Assembly (NCBI GenBank): GCA_026388655.1
Contig: JAPLJI010000067.1
Coordinates: 1 to 64,000 of the forward strand
Direction: 5' to 3'
Source: Pseudomonadota bacterium
GTDB lineage: Bacteria; Desulfobacterota; JAPLJL01
Length of the DNA stretch: 64,000 nucleotides
This document shows, piece after piece, positions 19,521-30,708 of this stretch. The number at the start of each line of letters is the position of its first letter. The first letter of the stretch is position 1. Below the pieces are notes generated by a model. The model was given only the letters and a program-made list of their open reading frames with translations, ran no database searches and had not been told where the DNA came from. Made by a program: the position numbers and the translations under genes.

Positions 19521-21131
19521 ATGAAGAGAAACCAATCGGGCAGAATCGGACTGATCATCCTGGCGGGTGGCGTCCTGCTTTTCCTGGCCGCTTGCGGCGG
19601 CGGGGGGAAGGAACCGGTTTCTTCCCCCGAGATGTCGGCGCAGGCCCAGTCCCTGGCGACCGAGATTGACGCCGGCCAGAACGTGGCCGATTTCGAGGAG
19701 GACACCGGAGATGTAACCGATCAGGAAAACGACGCGGCTCAGGACGAGGGCGTGGCGCTGGCGCCCCCGGATCCGGCCTTTGCCGTGGGGGTCACGACCG
19801 CCGAATCCGGCGTGATTTTCCCCCGGGCTTTCTTTCCCTTCGAACTCGTCCCCAGGGGAACGGTGGAGAAAAGCAAGGTGATTATTGATTATTACAATTG
19901 CGGCGCGCTGGATAAATCCTTGTGCCGGATCAAGGACGTGGAGATTCCCTTCCAGTTCCCGGCCCGACATTGGCTGGACGCCGCCGAGGTTAAGACGACT
20001 TCAGCGCTGGTCTATTCCAGCGCCTTGACCGGGATCACAGGCGACCTGAATCTCACCCATCGCTATGCCCCCCAACATCCGAATCTCAGCGGCCCGGCCG
20101 CCTATGTTTCCGCCGAATTCCAGGTGATCCGGGATACCCGGGGAGAAACTACCCAGATTACGAGCACGGGGACCGGGTTGTATTCGGAGAATCCCGCCAA
20201 CCCTTATTACAGTTTCAGTTGGACGACCACCGGTTTTCCCGCCTCGGTCAAGGTCTGCCGCGAAGACGTGATCGAGCCCACCCAGATTGACGATTCCATT
20301 TTTTCCGACTCGACCACCCGGATTCGGGAAACTCTCAAGACCTTTCCGGATGGAATCACCGCCTATTACCACCGTTCCGTGAAACGTGAAAACGGGGTGA
20401 TTTACACCGATTCCTTCCGCCAGAACAGGAAGGGCGGCACGCTCTCCGTCCAGGCTGTGATTGATCCCGGGGCCGCCCCCCGCTGCCCTCTGGATGACAC
20501 GGGCACCATCAATGTAACCCGCACCTTTCCGGTTGAGAGCGATCTTCCGGAGGGGGTGACCGTCCCGATTCGGGAGGTGACCGTTATCAGCAAACTGGGA
20601 TTGACCGAAGATGCCTCCTCCACGCTTACCCTGAGTAACGGCCAGACCCTGACCCGGACCCTGACCCGCGAGGTCCAGAGCCCGGCGGGCTGCCAGGCCT
20701 GGGAAGCAACCTCTCCTAGACCGGCAATCGTGGTTCATGTCACCGGGCAGCTGTACCGGGGCGGGACGCTGGATCTCACGGTTACCCGCGACGAACTCGG
20801 CTTGAGCATCACCGGAACGCGGACCCAGCCGGACGGCAGCTATACCCAGGTTGAAATCACCCGTTACCGGGACGCGGAGGGAACCGAGATCAAGGCCGAG
20901 CGCTATGACCCGGACAAAACCCTCCGGGCCGAGGTTTCGATCGACCTCAGGGGAAATCAGCAGGGCCGGGGACAGATTGCCATCTTCACCGAGGACGGGA
21001 ATACCAATACCATTGGTCTCCGCTTCACCTGCGAAGGCAAAGGTTACTGGTATCCGAGCGACAAGCCCTCGGACAAGCATGTGTTCGGAAAAGAGAAATT
21101 TTTAAAATATGGACTAGAAAGGTATCTGTAA
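19521..21131 (+). CDS. Lipoprotein of unknown function
   Basis: Lipobox LLFLAACGGGG; likely start MKRNQSG at 19521. Confidence 0.75.
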   Translation: MKRNQSGRIGLIILAGGVLLFLAACGGGGKEPVSSPEMSAQAQSLATEIDAGQNVADFEEDTGDVTDQENDAAQDEGVALAPPDPAFAVGVTTAESGVIFPRAFFPFELVPRGTVEKSKVIIDYYNCGALDKSLCRIKDVEIPFQFPARHWLDAAEVKTTSALVYSSALTGITGDLNLTHRYAPQHPNLSGPAAYVSAEFQVIRDTRGETTQITSTGTGLYSENPANPYYSFSWTTTGFPASVKVCREDVIEPTQIDDSIFSDSTTRIRETLKTFPDGITAYYHRSVKRENGVIYTDSFRQNRKGGTLSVQAVIDPGAAPRCPLDDTGTINVTRTFPVESDLPEGVTVPIREVTVISKLGLTEDASSTLTLSNGQTLTRTLTREVQSPAGCQAWEATSPRPAIVVHVTGQLYRGGTLDLTVTRDELGLSITGTRTQPDGSYTQVEITRYRDAEGTEIKAERYDPDKTLRAEVSIDLRGNQQGRGQIAIFTEDGNTNTIGLRFTCEGKGYWYPSDKPSDKHVFGKEKFLKYGLERYL

Positions 21132-21146
21132 ACGGTTAGAGCTTTA

Positions 21147-21174
21147 CCCCCCGGGGCCTCCCGGCCCCGGGGGG
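21147..21174. terminator. Perfect 12-bp hairpin after lipoprotein gene
   Basis: CCCCCCGGGGCC-tccc-GGCCCCGGGGGG. Confidence 0.6.
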
Positions 21175-21189
21175 ATTATTTGGGCGGGA

Positions 21190-23472
21190 TTAAAACTTCC
21201 AGTCGCTTTCTTCTTTTTTCTCGTCTTCGGGGGCTTCGGCCTTTTCCTTTTCTTTTTCCTTGGCCACCCGGTGGAAGGGGATGACGCGGTTGCGGCCTTT
21301 CTGCTTGGCGGTGTAAAGGGCGAGGTCGGCCTTCTGGAGGAGCTCGTCCGGCTCCTGGGCGTCCTCCGGGCAACTCGCCACCCCCAGGGAAATGGTAACC
21401 CCGATCTTGCTTCCCCCCTCGATCGGGAAGGAACTCGACTCCACCAGCCGGCGGATGCGCTCGGCCAGCTTCATCGCCCCCTCGGAGTCGGTGTTGGGCA
21501 GGAGGAGAGTGAACTCCTCCCCACCGTAGCGGGCGACCAGGTCCATCTCGCGGGCCGCCCCCTTCAGGATGCGGGATAAACCCCGGAGGACCGCGTCGCC
21601 GGCCGGGTGGCCATAGCGGTCGTTCACCTTTTTGAAGAAGTCCAGGTCGATCAGGATCAGGGAGATCGGCTCCGGGTGCCGCACCGATCGGATGAATTCC
21701 TCCCGGATCCGTTCCTGGAAACGCCGGTGGTTGGAGAGACCGGTGATCGGGTCGGTGACCGCCTCGGCCTCCTTCTCGTGGAAGAGCCGGGCTTTTTCCA
21801 GGGAGATGGCGATCTGGTTGGCCAAGACGTCGAAGATCTTGACCTCGTACTCGGAAAATAAATTCGCCGCCTTGCCCAATAAGGTAAAGGACCCGATCAC
21901 CCTGCCTTCCACGGAGAAGGGAATGGTCAGGATGGATCGGGCCCCCCGGATCTTGATTTCCTTGGAGAAGATGGGGCGCTCCTGGTCGCGCTCGTGCAGG
22001 TTCCCCTTGCAGAAGATTTTTCGGTAGGAGTCCAGGACCCAGCCGACCAGGCCATCCTCGATTCCGAAGCTTTTCTGGAGGGTGGACTCGGCCCCCTCGC
22101 CCCGGGCGGCCTGGATCACGCTTCTCCCGGTGGACTCGTCGAAGGTGGCGATGGCGGCGAAGTCGTAAGGAACGATCTCGAGGATGGAATCGAGGCCCAG
22201 GTTTAAAACCTCCTCCATGCGGAGGGCGGCGGAGAGCCTTTTCGAGATTTCGTAGAAGGCGGCGAACTCGGTGGCCTCGATCGACATCTGGTGGCGGATC
22301 TCGGCGTTTTCAATCGTGTCCACGATCTGGGAGGCCACCACCTCGAGGAGCTTGCGCTGTTCGTCGGTGAAGGCGGAGATGTCGCGGGAATCGATGGCGA
22401 GGACGCCGATGATCTCGGGGGCGGATTCCGCCGGGGCATGGCTCAAGCGGGGAGTATTTTCCGGGTCCCCCGAGCTCGGGGCGCGCCGGGAGGAGGGGAA
22501 AACCCCCGGGTTAATCGGGACGGCCAGGAAGGAATGGATGCCCTCCTCCCGCGAGTAATAATTGATCCCCTTCAGGGGGTTGGCCAGCTCGTGCAGCTGG
22601 ATGGGGGAATGGTTCTGGTAAACCCAGCCGATCACCCCCTCGCCGGAGCGGAAGGTTTTCTCGAAATTCAGGTAATCGCTGTCGGAGATGCCGTCCTTGA
22701 GCCGGAGCCGATTGCCGTCGGGCTCCCAGAAATAAATCAGGACCGAGAAGGGATGGATGGTTCGCTTCAGGATTTCCAGGACCCGGTAGATCCGGTCACC
22801 CAGGTCGAAGGCCTGGGCGATTTCCCGCTTTTCCCGGGATTCCTTGGAGATCTTCTCGAGCTTAAAGGTGCTGTGCTCCCCGCGGTCGGCGGCGTGCCCC
22901 GCCCCCGCTTCGCCCAGGGAACGGGCGTCGCGGTTGATATCAGCCAGGCGGGACTTGGCCTTGTTCCGCCACTTGCGTTCGGATTTGAAGGCGCCCCCGA
23001 AAACCAGGACGAAGACGAGCGCGAAGAAAGCGTGGGAGCCCAGGGTTTCCGCCTGGCTCCAGAATTCGAACTTGATCAATTGGTGGGCGGTTTCCAGGGA
23101 GAGCGCGAAGAGCATAATCAGGAGGGCGTGAAGGATTGGAAAATAGAGGGCGAGCATGGTGAGGATGAAGTACTTGAGGGGGTAAAGCAGGGGCCCGATC
23201 TCCCCGGTGGCCTGGAGCGGGATCTCGAAGGTGAGGATGAGGAGAAAGCCGAACTCGAGGTTGTCCCGGAGGGAAGGTTTTTCCACCCGGAGGTAGGAAA
23301 ACAGTTTTTCCCCGGTCAGGGCGACCAGGACGACGACCAGGACGATGGGGGAGGCGGAAAGATCCCGGAGCCGGGAAAAGTAATCAAAGATGACGAAGAG
23401 GGAGAAAAACGGAATCGCGGAAGGATAGAGGAAGCGCTGGACTTTTTGCTCCCAGAAGCCTCCCTTGGTCAT
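21190..23472 (-). CDS. GAF-domain diguanylate cyclase
   Basis: N-terminal TM segments, GAF-like regions, GGEEF active site with RxxD I-site (REMDLVARYGGEEF). Confidence 0.92.
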   Translation of the reverse strand: MTKGGFWEQKVQRFLYPSAIPFFSLFVIFDYFSRLRDLSASPIVLVVVLVALTGEKLFSYLRVEKPSLRDNLEFGFLLILTFEIPLQATGEIGPLLYPLKYFILTMLALYFPILHALLIMLFALSLETAHQLIKFEFWSQAETLGSHAFFALVFVLVFGGAFKSERKWRNKAKSRLADINRDARSLGEAGAGHAADRGEHSTFKLEKISKESREKREIAQAFDLGDRIYRVLEILKRTIHPFSVLIYFWEPDGNRLRLKDGISDSDYLNFEKTFRSGEGVIGWVYQNHSPIQLHELANPLKGINYYSREEGIHSFLAVPINPGVFPSSRRAPSSGDPENTPRLSHAPAESAPEIIGVLAIDSRDISAFTDEQRKLLEVVASQIVDTIENAEIRHQMSIEATEFAAFYEISKRLSAALRMEEVLNLGLDSILEIVPYDFAAIATFDESTGRSVIQAARGEGAESTLQKSFGIEDGLVGWVLDSYRKIFCKGNLHERDQERPIFSKEIKIRGARSILTIPFSVEGRVIGSFTLLGKAANLFSEYEVKIFDVLANQIAISLEKARLFHEKEAEAVTDPITGLSNHRRFQERIREEFIRSVRHPEPISLILIDLDFFKKVNDRYGHPAGDAVLRGLSRILKGAAREMDLVARYGGEEFTLLLPNTDSEGAMKLAERIRRLVESSSFPIEGGSKIGVTISLGVASCPEDAQEPDELLQKADLALYTAKQKGRNRVIPFHRVAKEKEKEKAEAPEDEKKEESDWKF

Positions 23473-23780
23473 TATTGTTCCCGGAAGAGGAAGAGGACCT
23501 CGTTTTCCCTGAGCATCCCCAGATCCTGGCGGGCGAGCCGCTCGATGTAGGCCGGATCGGTTTTCAAATGCTGGATCTCCTGGCGGAGCCGGACGTTATC
23601 CGTTTCGACCGTGGCGATCTTCTGCTGGAGGTCGGAAAACTCGAGCTTGAGCCGGTGCAGGTGGAAGAAACCCTGGTCCCCGAGAATCCCGTATATAACC
23701 ACGACCAGGCAGGCCAAAAAAAGCAGATAAAAAACCCGTTTATATTTGGTCAGAGACTGGCGAAGACTGGTTAACGGCAC
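23472..23780 (-). CDS. FtsB/DivIC septum-formation initiator family
   Basis: 102 aa: one TM, coiled coil, IERLARQDLGMLRENEVLFLF. Confidence 0.85.
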   Translation of the reverse strand: MPLTSLRQSLTKYKRVFYLLFLACLVVVIYGILGDQGFFHLHRLKLEFSDLQQKIATVETDNVRLRQEIQHLKTDPAYIERLARQDLGMLRENEVLFLFREQ

Positions 23781-24877
23781 TTTTTCTCTGAATTAAAAAT
23801 TAAACATCAGCGTTGGAAAATTCAAATTTTTTCTTTTTATTTGGTTTGGTTTGATTTTGCCTGTTTTTGGATTTTTTAACGTATTTTGGACCCAATTTGG
23901 ACACAGGATTTTTTATCCTCCAAGGTTATTTTATCGCAATTTTTAAAGTTAAGCGAGATTAAAGGAAGAGAGATGAAAGATTGTCCCGATTTTATTCTTT
24001 TTCCGACGAGACACCGATATGAAAAATATCTTGTCGTTTGAAATGAGAGGAAATTAAAAGAGCGAAAGCAAAACTCTCAGCTACGAGATAGAGGTTTTTA
24101 TCTGGGCTATTCTTTGATTATTATGGAAAGGAATTCTTTTTCTGCCCAGATCGCTGTTCGAATGCAGATGGGGTCAGCCCTTGACATTGGACTTTCTGGT
24201 CTATCTCATCTATTTAGTCTGTCTAGTCTGTTTGGTCTAAAAATGGCAGATGGCAGATAGCAGATAGCCAGCCCAGACTTAGCCGATGGCCGACGGCAGA
24301 CCGCAACAAAATACAGAGGTTCAGGGTTCAGTGACGAACGCCGAACGCCGACCACGGACCGCAGACCAGAGGCAAAACGCAGGAGGCAAAGCGTAGAAAT
24401 AACATCGCGGACCCCTCGCCCTGGCTCGGGGCAAGCGGCTGACCGCTGAGATAACAAACGCAGAAAAAAACCCAGGGTCAGGTCTTTACCTTGCTGTTTG
24501 CGATGATATTTCCAACTTTTTCCTCACCAAAAATCCCTTCCTCCGCTCAAAATTATCTGAAGAATTAAATACTTACAAAAATTCTTTTAAATCTTTGAAA
24601 ATATTTCCATCGAAATGACATTAATAGAGGGTGTTAGGGGTTTTGATTTAAACATTCGAAATTAGATGAAAAAACGAAAATATTTGATCTGGTCTAATCC
24701 GGTTGTTTTTTATAGAGTGCATTAGCTTGCTAATGCAATGCATCGGCGAGCCGATGCAGTCCAAAGAAGATAATTTATGAAAAACCCCTAACACCCTCTA
24801 ATAAAAAATCTAGTATGGGTAAATTTTCTAGGCTTTTTTGATTCGAGAAAGATGGTAAAATAACATCAGGGAGATTG

Positions 24878-25382
<505 letters not shown>

Positions 25383-25721
25383 AAATTAACAGTTCTGGTT
25401 CTCATCGCTGATTTTCCTGCCCGGTGTCCGGTCTTGTTTTTTTCCAGCTATATAACGACCGCTGACCCAGTAAAAGCAGGTGACAGAACCTGACATAGGC
25501 ATATTTTGTTTGGATAAAAACCACTTTCCGCTTATAAATCCAATTTTTAATTTAATAAAACTTCATAAGATGGCGATGATTCATTCCCATCTGTCTACGG
25601 AACATCCGGGAGGGAGAGAGCGGGAATTGAGAATTCGTCCCAAAATCGTCTCTAACCGGGATTTACGAAGCCGAGGGAAAAATAACCTATATCGGAACCT
25701 ATTGAAAATAGGAATAAATTT

Positions 25722-25796
25722 TGGTGGAGGATAAGGGATTTGAACCCTCGACCCCTGCGTTGCGAACGCAGTGCTCTCCCGCTGAGCTAATCCCCC
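25722..25796 (-). tRNA. tRNA-Ala(CGC), CCA encoded
   Basis: GGGGGATTAGCTCAGCGGGAGAGCACTGCGTTCGCAACGCAGGGGTCGAGGGTTCAAATCCCTTATCCTCCACCA. Confidence 0.93.
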
Positions 25797-25871
25797 GCTT
25801 GCTAACGGTGGGTGACCCCACCCACGCTTGCTTTCAGTTTAAAATCATTCGGCACCGAGGTCAAGCAGTCA

Positions 25872-26160
25872 GAATTTACGATTGACGATTGCCGAATGAC
25901 GAATGAAAAACAAAACAAACCCGGGAAAAGGTGAAAGGTCAAAGGTGAAAGGTGAAGGACAAGAAGGATTTACGAATGACGAATGACGAATGACGAATGA
26001 AAAACCAAATAAACCTGGGAAAAGGTGAAAGGTGAAGGACAAGAAGGATTTACGATTTACGATTGACGATTGACGATCCTCCTACGCCAAGGCTTCGGAG
26101 GACAAGTCGAAGGACAAGTTGCGGAATGAAAAACCAAACAAACCTGGGAAAAAGTAATGG
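25872..26160. repeat. Three degenerate tandem units of about 80-110 bp built from TTACGAATGACGAATGAC and GGTGAAAGGTGAAGGACAAGAAGG words
   Basis: Units near 25872, 25968 and 26048 share ATGAAAAACCAAAYAAACCTGGGAAAAGGTGAAAGG. Confidence 0.8.
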
Positions 26161-26309
26161 GCAGGGGCAGGGAGCAAAGGGCAAAGGACGAAAAAAGTGA
26201 TGGGTAGGCACCAGGCACCGGAAGAAAATAATAGGGGAGAGATCAAGCGCCTCCTGTTTTTTTAGGTCGGCATTATAATTAAAATAACCATACAGTTGAG
26301 GAGATTGAT

Positions 26310-26594
26310 ATGACGGAAAGGATTTCGGTTCTGAAAGTCAGGCAAAACCTGGGTGAAATTATTAACCGGGTTTATCTGCGCAATAATCAATTCATTATCG
26401 AAAGGGCCGGAAAACCGGTGGCGGCGTTAATCCCGGTGCAAAAATTGGAGCAGATCCAGGCCGCCGCCCGGGGCCGGATCAAGGAGATTCTCGAAAAAAA
26501 TCAGAAGGCTAATCCGGATTTGCCTTCGGCGAAAGCGAGCGAACTGGTCAGGGAAGCGGTCAGGGAAACCCGGAAACGATATCGGGCCAAATGA
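26310..26594 (+). CDS. Phd/YefM-family antitoxin, apparently orphan
   Basis: 94 aa: MTERISVLKVRQNLGEIINRVYLRNNQFIIERAGKPVAALIP. Confidence 0.85.
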   Translation: MTERISVLKVRQNLGEIINRVYLRNNQFIIERAGKPVAALIPVQKLEQIQAAARGRIKEILEKNQKANPDLPSAKASELVREAVRETRKRYRAK

Positions 26595-26688
26595 TCAGGG
26601 CGGTGGACTGCTGAATTCTTTCTTTTCCGAAAGAGCCGCCTAAAAATATCCCTGCCTAAATAATCCCGAAAAAGGAAAAAAGAGCGTC

Positions 26689-26946
26689 TTATTTCGATTT
26701 AAGTCGGCGGCGCATCTCGGCACTGGAGATCCCACCCTCTTTCAAATGCCGCAACCTCGATCTCTCGATTAGAGCCAGAAATTCAGGATGGGAGCTGAGG
26801 GTAATCGTCTCTAAATCCGCATTTTTTATCGCGACCAAGGCGGCGACGGGTTTACCGTTCTCAGTCAGAATTACCGGCTCTTTTTTCAACCCCTGGGCAT
26901 ATTTTGTCAGAGGGGCGGTTGCCTCGGCCATTTCCAAGGTTTTCAT
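26689..26946 (-). CDS. Phd/YefM-family antitoxin
   Basis: 85 aa: EATAPLTKYAQGLKKEPVILTENGKPVAALVAI. Confidence 0.85.
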   Translation of the reverse strand: MKTLEMAEATAPLTKYAQGLKKEPVILTENGKPVAALVAIKNADLETITLSSHPEFLALIERSRLRHLKEGGISSAEMRRRLKSK

Positions 26947-27242
26947 AATTTTATTTCCTCCTTACCTATTTTAACTCGATTGCGCAATTTTACTCCTATA
27001 GCCCGAATATAAACGACGGGTTCGGGTTTTTCCGCAAAGTCGTAATAAACCCGAAGATCTCCGATTCTAAGTTCCCAAGGGGCCAAGGGATTTGGTCTCA
27101 TTGGTTTCCGGTTTCTGGTTTCGATACTGGGCTGATTTTCAAGTTGCTTTTCAACATTGTCAAGAATAATTGCCTGCTGACGGGTGGTGAGAACGCGCAA
27201 ATGCTCTTCGGTGTCGGGAGAATATTCGATTCGGTATTTCAT
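26943..27242 (-). CDS. RelE/ParE-family toxin
   Basis: 99 aa: MKYRIEYSPDTEEHLRVL...WELRIGDLRVYYDF. Confidence 0.85.
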   Translation of the reverse strand: MKYRIEYSPDTEEHLRVLTTRQQAIILDNVEKQLENQPSIETRNRKPMRPNPLAPWELRIGDLRVYYDFAEKPEPVVYIRAIGVKLRNRVKIGKEEIKL

Positions 27243-27627
27243 TTGTACTATTGAAAAGATTTAAGGAACGCTTAAATAATAGTATAGCCTAACGCACAGG
27301 GAAAGAGATATTTTTCGAGGAGGGAGGAGCCCCTGATGGGTTTGTGCAGATTCGTGCTGGGGATAAAAATCGTCAGCCCGCAGGAATTGGTAAAAATAAT
27401 AGATTGACCGCCGCGAGAAGCTGGAAGGAGGGAAGAAAGTTAAAAGTGAAAAGTAAAAAGTGAAAGGTTAGAGCACCAAGGCATCCCTCGGCTCCGCTCG
27501 GGACAGGCCAGGCACCAGATAGACTTAACAGAACAGACAGACCAATCTTTCTACAAAGAATGGAGAATGTAAAAAATATCCCCCTTTGTTCGAAAGGGGG
27601 ATTGAGGGGGATTTTAAATAATTTTTC

Positions 27628-28086
27628 CTAAACAAACAGTAACGCCAAGGTCTCGGCGAGCATGGCGGGTTTGTCCTGACCCTGCACCTCGATGGTGTTT
27701 TCCAGGGTCATCAGGAGCCGGCCGCTCCCCTTTTCCGCTATCTCCAGGACCTTGAACCTGGCGCGGATCTTGCTCCCCACCGTCACGGGATTCAGGAACC
27801 GGACCTTGTTCAGCCCGTAGTTCACGGCCATCTTGATGTCCGAGGGGAAAACCTTGACCTGGAAGTGAAAATAAGAGAGCAGGGAGAGGGTCAGGAAGCC
27901 GTGGGCGATGGGGGTTTTGAAGGGGCCATCCTTGGCCTTGACCGGGTCCACGTGGATCCACTGGCGGTCATCGGTGCACTCGGCGAAGGCGTTGATCCGG
28001 GCCTGGGTCACCTCGAGCCAGTCCGAAACCGCGACCTCTTTTCCCACCGAGTTCTTTAATTTTTCCAGCGTGAGAGCTTCGGCCAT
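27628..28086 (-). CDS. MaoC-family (R)-hydratase
   Basis: AFAECTDDRQWIHVDPVKAKDGPFKTPIAHGFLTLSL hydratase 2 motif. Confidence 0.93.
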   Translation of the reverse strand: MAEALTLEKLKNSVGKEVAVSDWLEVTQARINAFAECTDDRQWIHVDPVKAKDGPFKTPIAHGFLTLSLLSYFHFQVKVFPSDIKMAVNYGLNKVRFLNPVTVGSKIRARFKVLEIAEKGSGRLLMTLENTIEVQGQDKPAMLAETLALLFV

Positions 28087-28301
28087 TGCAACCTCCTTTT
28101 AATAAAAAAAAGTTTCGGGTCTCTAGTCTCTGGTCTCTGGTTAAAGAAAAAAAGAGAGATTCTTCGCCCTTCGACAGGCTCAGGGCTCAGAATGACAGCC
28201 ATTTTTACATGATATTTCTGAGATTGCCGCGCCTTCCCCCTTCGCCAAGGCTTCGGAGGACGGGTCGGCTCGCAATGACAAATTATGGAAGAGTGATGTT
28301 C

Positions 28302-30143
28302 TCATGGGACGGGGGTTGTGACCGCGGGAGGGGTGGCAACTGGACTGGGGGCCGGGCTCTCGGCGGTTTTGACCCAGATAACCAGGCGGGAGGGGTGCTC
28401 CGCGTCGTGGTAGATCCGTTGGTGGGCGATGACGGGGGTCGTTTCCAGGGCCTGGTCGCCTCCGGTGTTAAGGTTGCGGGCGTAGCGGGGGAAGTTGGAG
28501 GAGGAAATCTCCACCCGGATCCGGTGACCGGCGCGGAAGAGGTTGGCGGTCTGCCAGAGGTCGATGGTGTACTCGTAGATCTTTCCGGGCTGGATCAGGG
28601 CTTCTCCCTTGAGCAATCCTTCCCGGTAACGGGCCCGGATGATCCCGTCCTGGAGGAGCAGGGCCTTTCCGTTCGGGAGAACATCAATAAGCTTGGCGGA
28701 GAAATCGGTATCCAGGGCGCTGGTCGAGGCGAAGAGTTTAACCTGGATGGGGCCCGAAATCTCCAGCGGCTCGGTGAGCGGCGGGGTGGTGTAAACGAGA
28801 ACGTCATTGCGGGATTCGAGCGGGAGCTGGTTGGCCGGGCCGTAGAGCCAGGAGGCGTGGAAATGGCTGGTAAAAAAGGGAATAAGGAGGTTAGACCCGC
28901 CCCGGGTGGGAACCGGGTCCAGGGGATCGTACTCGAAGTAATCCGGGATATCACTTCCGGCCGGGTCCCGGCTTAAACCGCCGTCCCCGGAAACAGTATT
29001 GGCCTTGCCTTGGCTGTGCAGATAGTATTCCGCGGGCGCGAAACCGGCGGGTGGCCAGTCCTCCGCGGTTTTCCACTCGTTGGCCCCCATCAGGAAGTAG
29101 CGGACCGGGGGAAGTTTTTCCGCCCCGTTATCCACCCCTTTCAGCCAGTGGTCGTACCAGGCGAAGGTTTCCGGGAACTGGAAAACGTCCTCCTTGACCT
29201 GGATGTCATCTGTTCCGTCTCCGCCGATGCCGACATGGGACCAGGGGCCGATGATGAGCCGGGATTGCTTGGCGAGGCCGTTTCCCTCCTGGCGCAGGCG
29301 CTGGAAATCGGCGAGCTGGGGGCCGAGGAACATGTCATACCAGCCGGCCACCACCAGGGCGGGGGTCTGGATCAGGGAATAGGAATCCTGGAAGTCAATC
29401 TGTTTCAGGAGATGCCGGGAGCGCTCGGGGCTCGCCACCTCGTTGAAGTAATAGACGTCCTCGCCGAGGGTGTCATCGACCTTTTCCACGGGCAGGGCAT
29501 TAAGGGCGTCGAAGTGGTTCAGGGGATTCAGGAAGGTGGTTTCCTTGATGCCGGTTAAACCGAAGAAGGTGAAGATAGTGAGCAGGTTCATTACCCCCCC
29601 CCGGAAAATGGCTTCGTGCATGTTCGGGCTGGTCAGCGTGGGGGCCATGACCTTGAGTTCGGGGAGGGAAGGGGCTACCACCCACTGGGTGTATCCCAGG
29701 TAGCTTAAACCCCAACTCCCAATCTGGCCGTTGCACCATTGCTGTTTCTGGATCCAGCGGAAGTTGTCGAGACCGTCCTGGGCGTCGAAAATGAAGGGAA
29801 AGAATTTTCCCTCGGAATGGAAGCGCCCGCGGGTGTCCTGGACAACGAAAGCATAACCCCTTTCGGCGAAAATCCGGCCCAGCATGGGGAGCAGCCCGGC
29901 GAAGCGCTTCCCGTAGGGGAGCCGGGTGAAGAGGACGGGGAAGGAGCCGGGGGCCTTGGGCAGGTAAACATCCGTGGCCAGGTGGACACCGTCGCGCATG
30001 GGCACCATGACATCCTTCTCGACCTTGACCCCGAATTGGGCGGGGGGCAGGTGGAAAAAAACCGCGTTCAGGCGGGAACAGCCGGAGACCAAGCCCCAGA
30101 ACAGAAGGGCGAGCGTGACAATCAGGAGTCTTTTATTACTCAT
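28302..30143 (-). CDS. CocE/NonD-family hydrolase (X-Pro dipeptidyl-peptidase-like), lipoprotein
   Basis: 613 aa; VPMRDGVHLATDVYLP, GSWGLSYLGYTQW, lipobox LVSGCS. Confidence 0.9.
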   Translation of the reverse strand: MSNKRLLIVTLALLFWGLVSGCSRLNAVFFHLPPAQFGVKVEKDVMVPMRDGVHLATDVYLPKAPGSFPVLFTRLPYGKRFAGLLPMLGRIFAERGYAFVVQDTRGRFHSEGKFFPFIFDAQDGLDNFRWIQKQQWCNGQIGSWGLSYLGYTQWVVAPSLPELKVMAPTLTSPNMHEAIFRGGVMNLLTIFTFFGLTGIKETTFLNPLNHFDALNALPVEKVDDTLGEDVYYFNEVASPERSRHLLKQIDFQDSYSLIQTPALVVAGWYDMFLGPQLADFQRLRQEGNGLAKQSRLIIGPWSHVGIGGDGTDDIQVKEDVFQFPETFAWYDHWLKGVDNGAEKLPPVRYFLMGANEWKTAEDWPPAGFAPAEYYLHSQGKANTVSGDGGLSRDPAGSDIPDYFEYDPLDPVPTRGGSNLLIPFFTSHFHASWLYGPANQLPLESRNDVLVYTTPPLTEPLEISGPIQVKLFASTSALDTDFSAKLIDVLPNGKALLLQDGIIRARYREGLLKGEALIQPGKIYEYTIDLWQTANLFRAGHRIRVEISSSNFPRYARNLNTGGDQALETTPVIAHQRIYHDAEHPSRLVIWVKTAESPAPSPVATPPAVTTPVP

Positions 30144-30708
30144 TATCTTTTTCTCCTTTCGAGGTTTTGGCCCTCGGGATGCGGGAGGCGATTTGAGTCT
30201 TGGTCCGTTTTATCAGGTAGAACTGACAGATTAGGCCCAGGAACAAAAATAGGAAAAAGAGCTTGGGATGCTGGATCTGCTTCGCCAGCATCGCCGAGCC
30301 GAGGAAAGTGGTCAGGATAGCGGCGATCTGGAGAATATACCGGCTCGCCACGGCGCCGAGAATAATCCCGGCAACCAGACGGATAATCAGGAGAACATCG
30401 GAGCTATGCGGCCAGGGGACCAGCGAGCCCGGGAGGATTTCCGGAAGGAAGCAGCCGAAAAGGAAGGCGAAGAAAATGACCGCCAGCTCGGCGAAGAGGG
30501 GGACCAGAAAAATCCCGGCGATCCCCCCGGCGATGGCCACCCCCAGGAACATCCACGGGGAGAGATTGAGATTAAGGTAAAGCTCTAGGACCTGGAGGAC
30601 GAGGAAGAAGGTGGCCCCCCCCAGAAAGAGACCGAGGACCCGAAGCCCGAACTTGACTACGAGGAAGCCAAAGAGGATAAGCAGGATGAAAAGGATAATC
30701 GTAATCAA
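30136..30708 (-). CDS. Multi-TM membrane protein of unknown function
   Basis: 190 aa, about 6 hydrophobic segments, overlaps start of the hydrolase gene. Confidence 0.75.
   Translation of the reverse strand: MITIILFILLILFGFLVVKFGLRVLGLFLGGATFFLVLQVLELYLNLNLSPWMFLGVAIAGGIAGIFLVPLFAELAVIFFAFLFGCFLPEILPGSLVPWPHSSDVLLIIRLVAGIILGAVASRYILQIAAILTTFLGSAMLAKQIQHPKLFFLFLFLGLICQFYLIKRTKTQIASRIPRAKTSKGEKDNE

Noticed and set aside
25872-26160. CRISPR array
   Set aside because: Repeats are degenerate and contiguous without unique spacers of uniform length, and no cas genes are visible.
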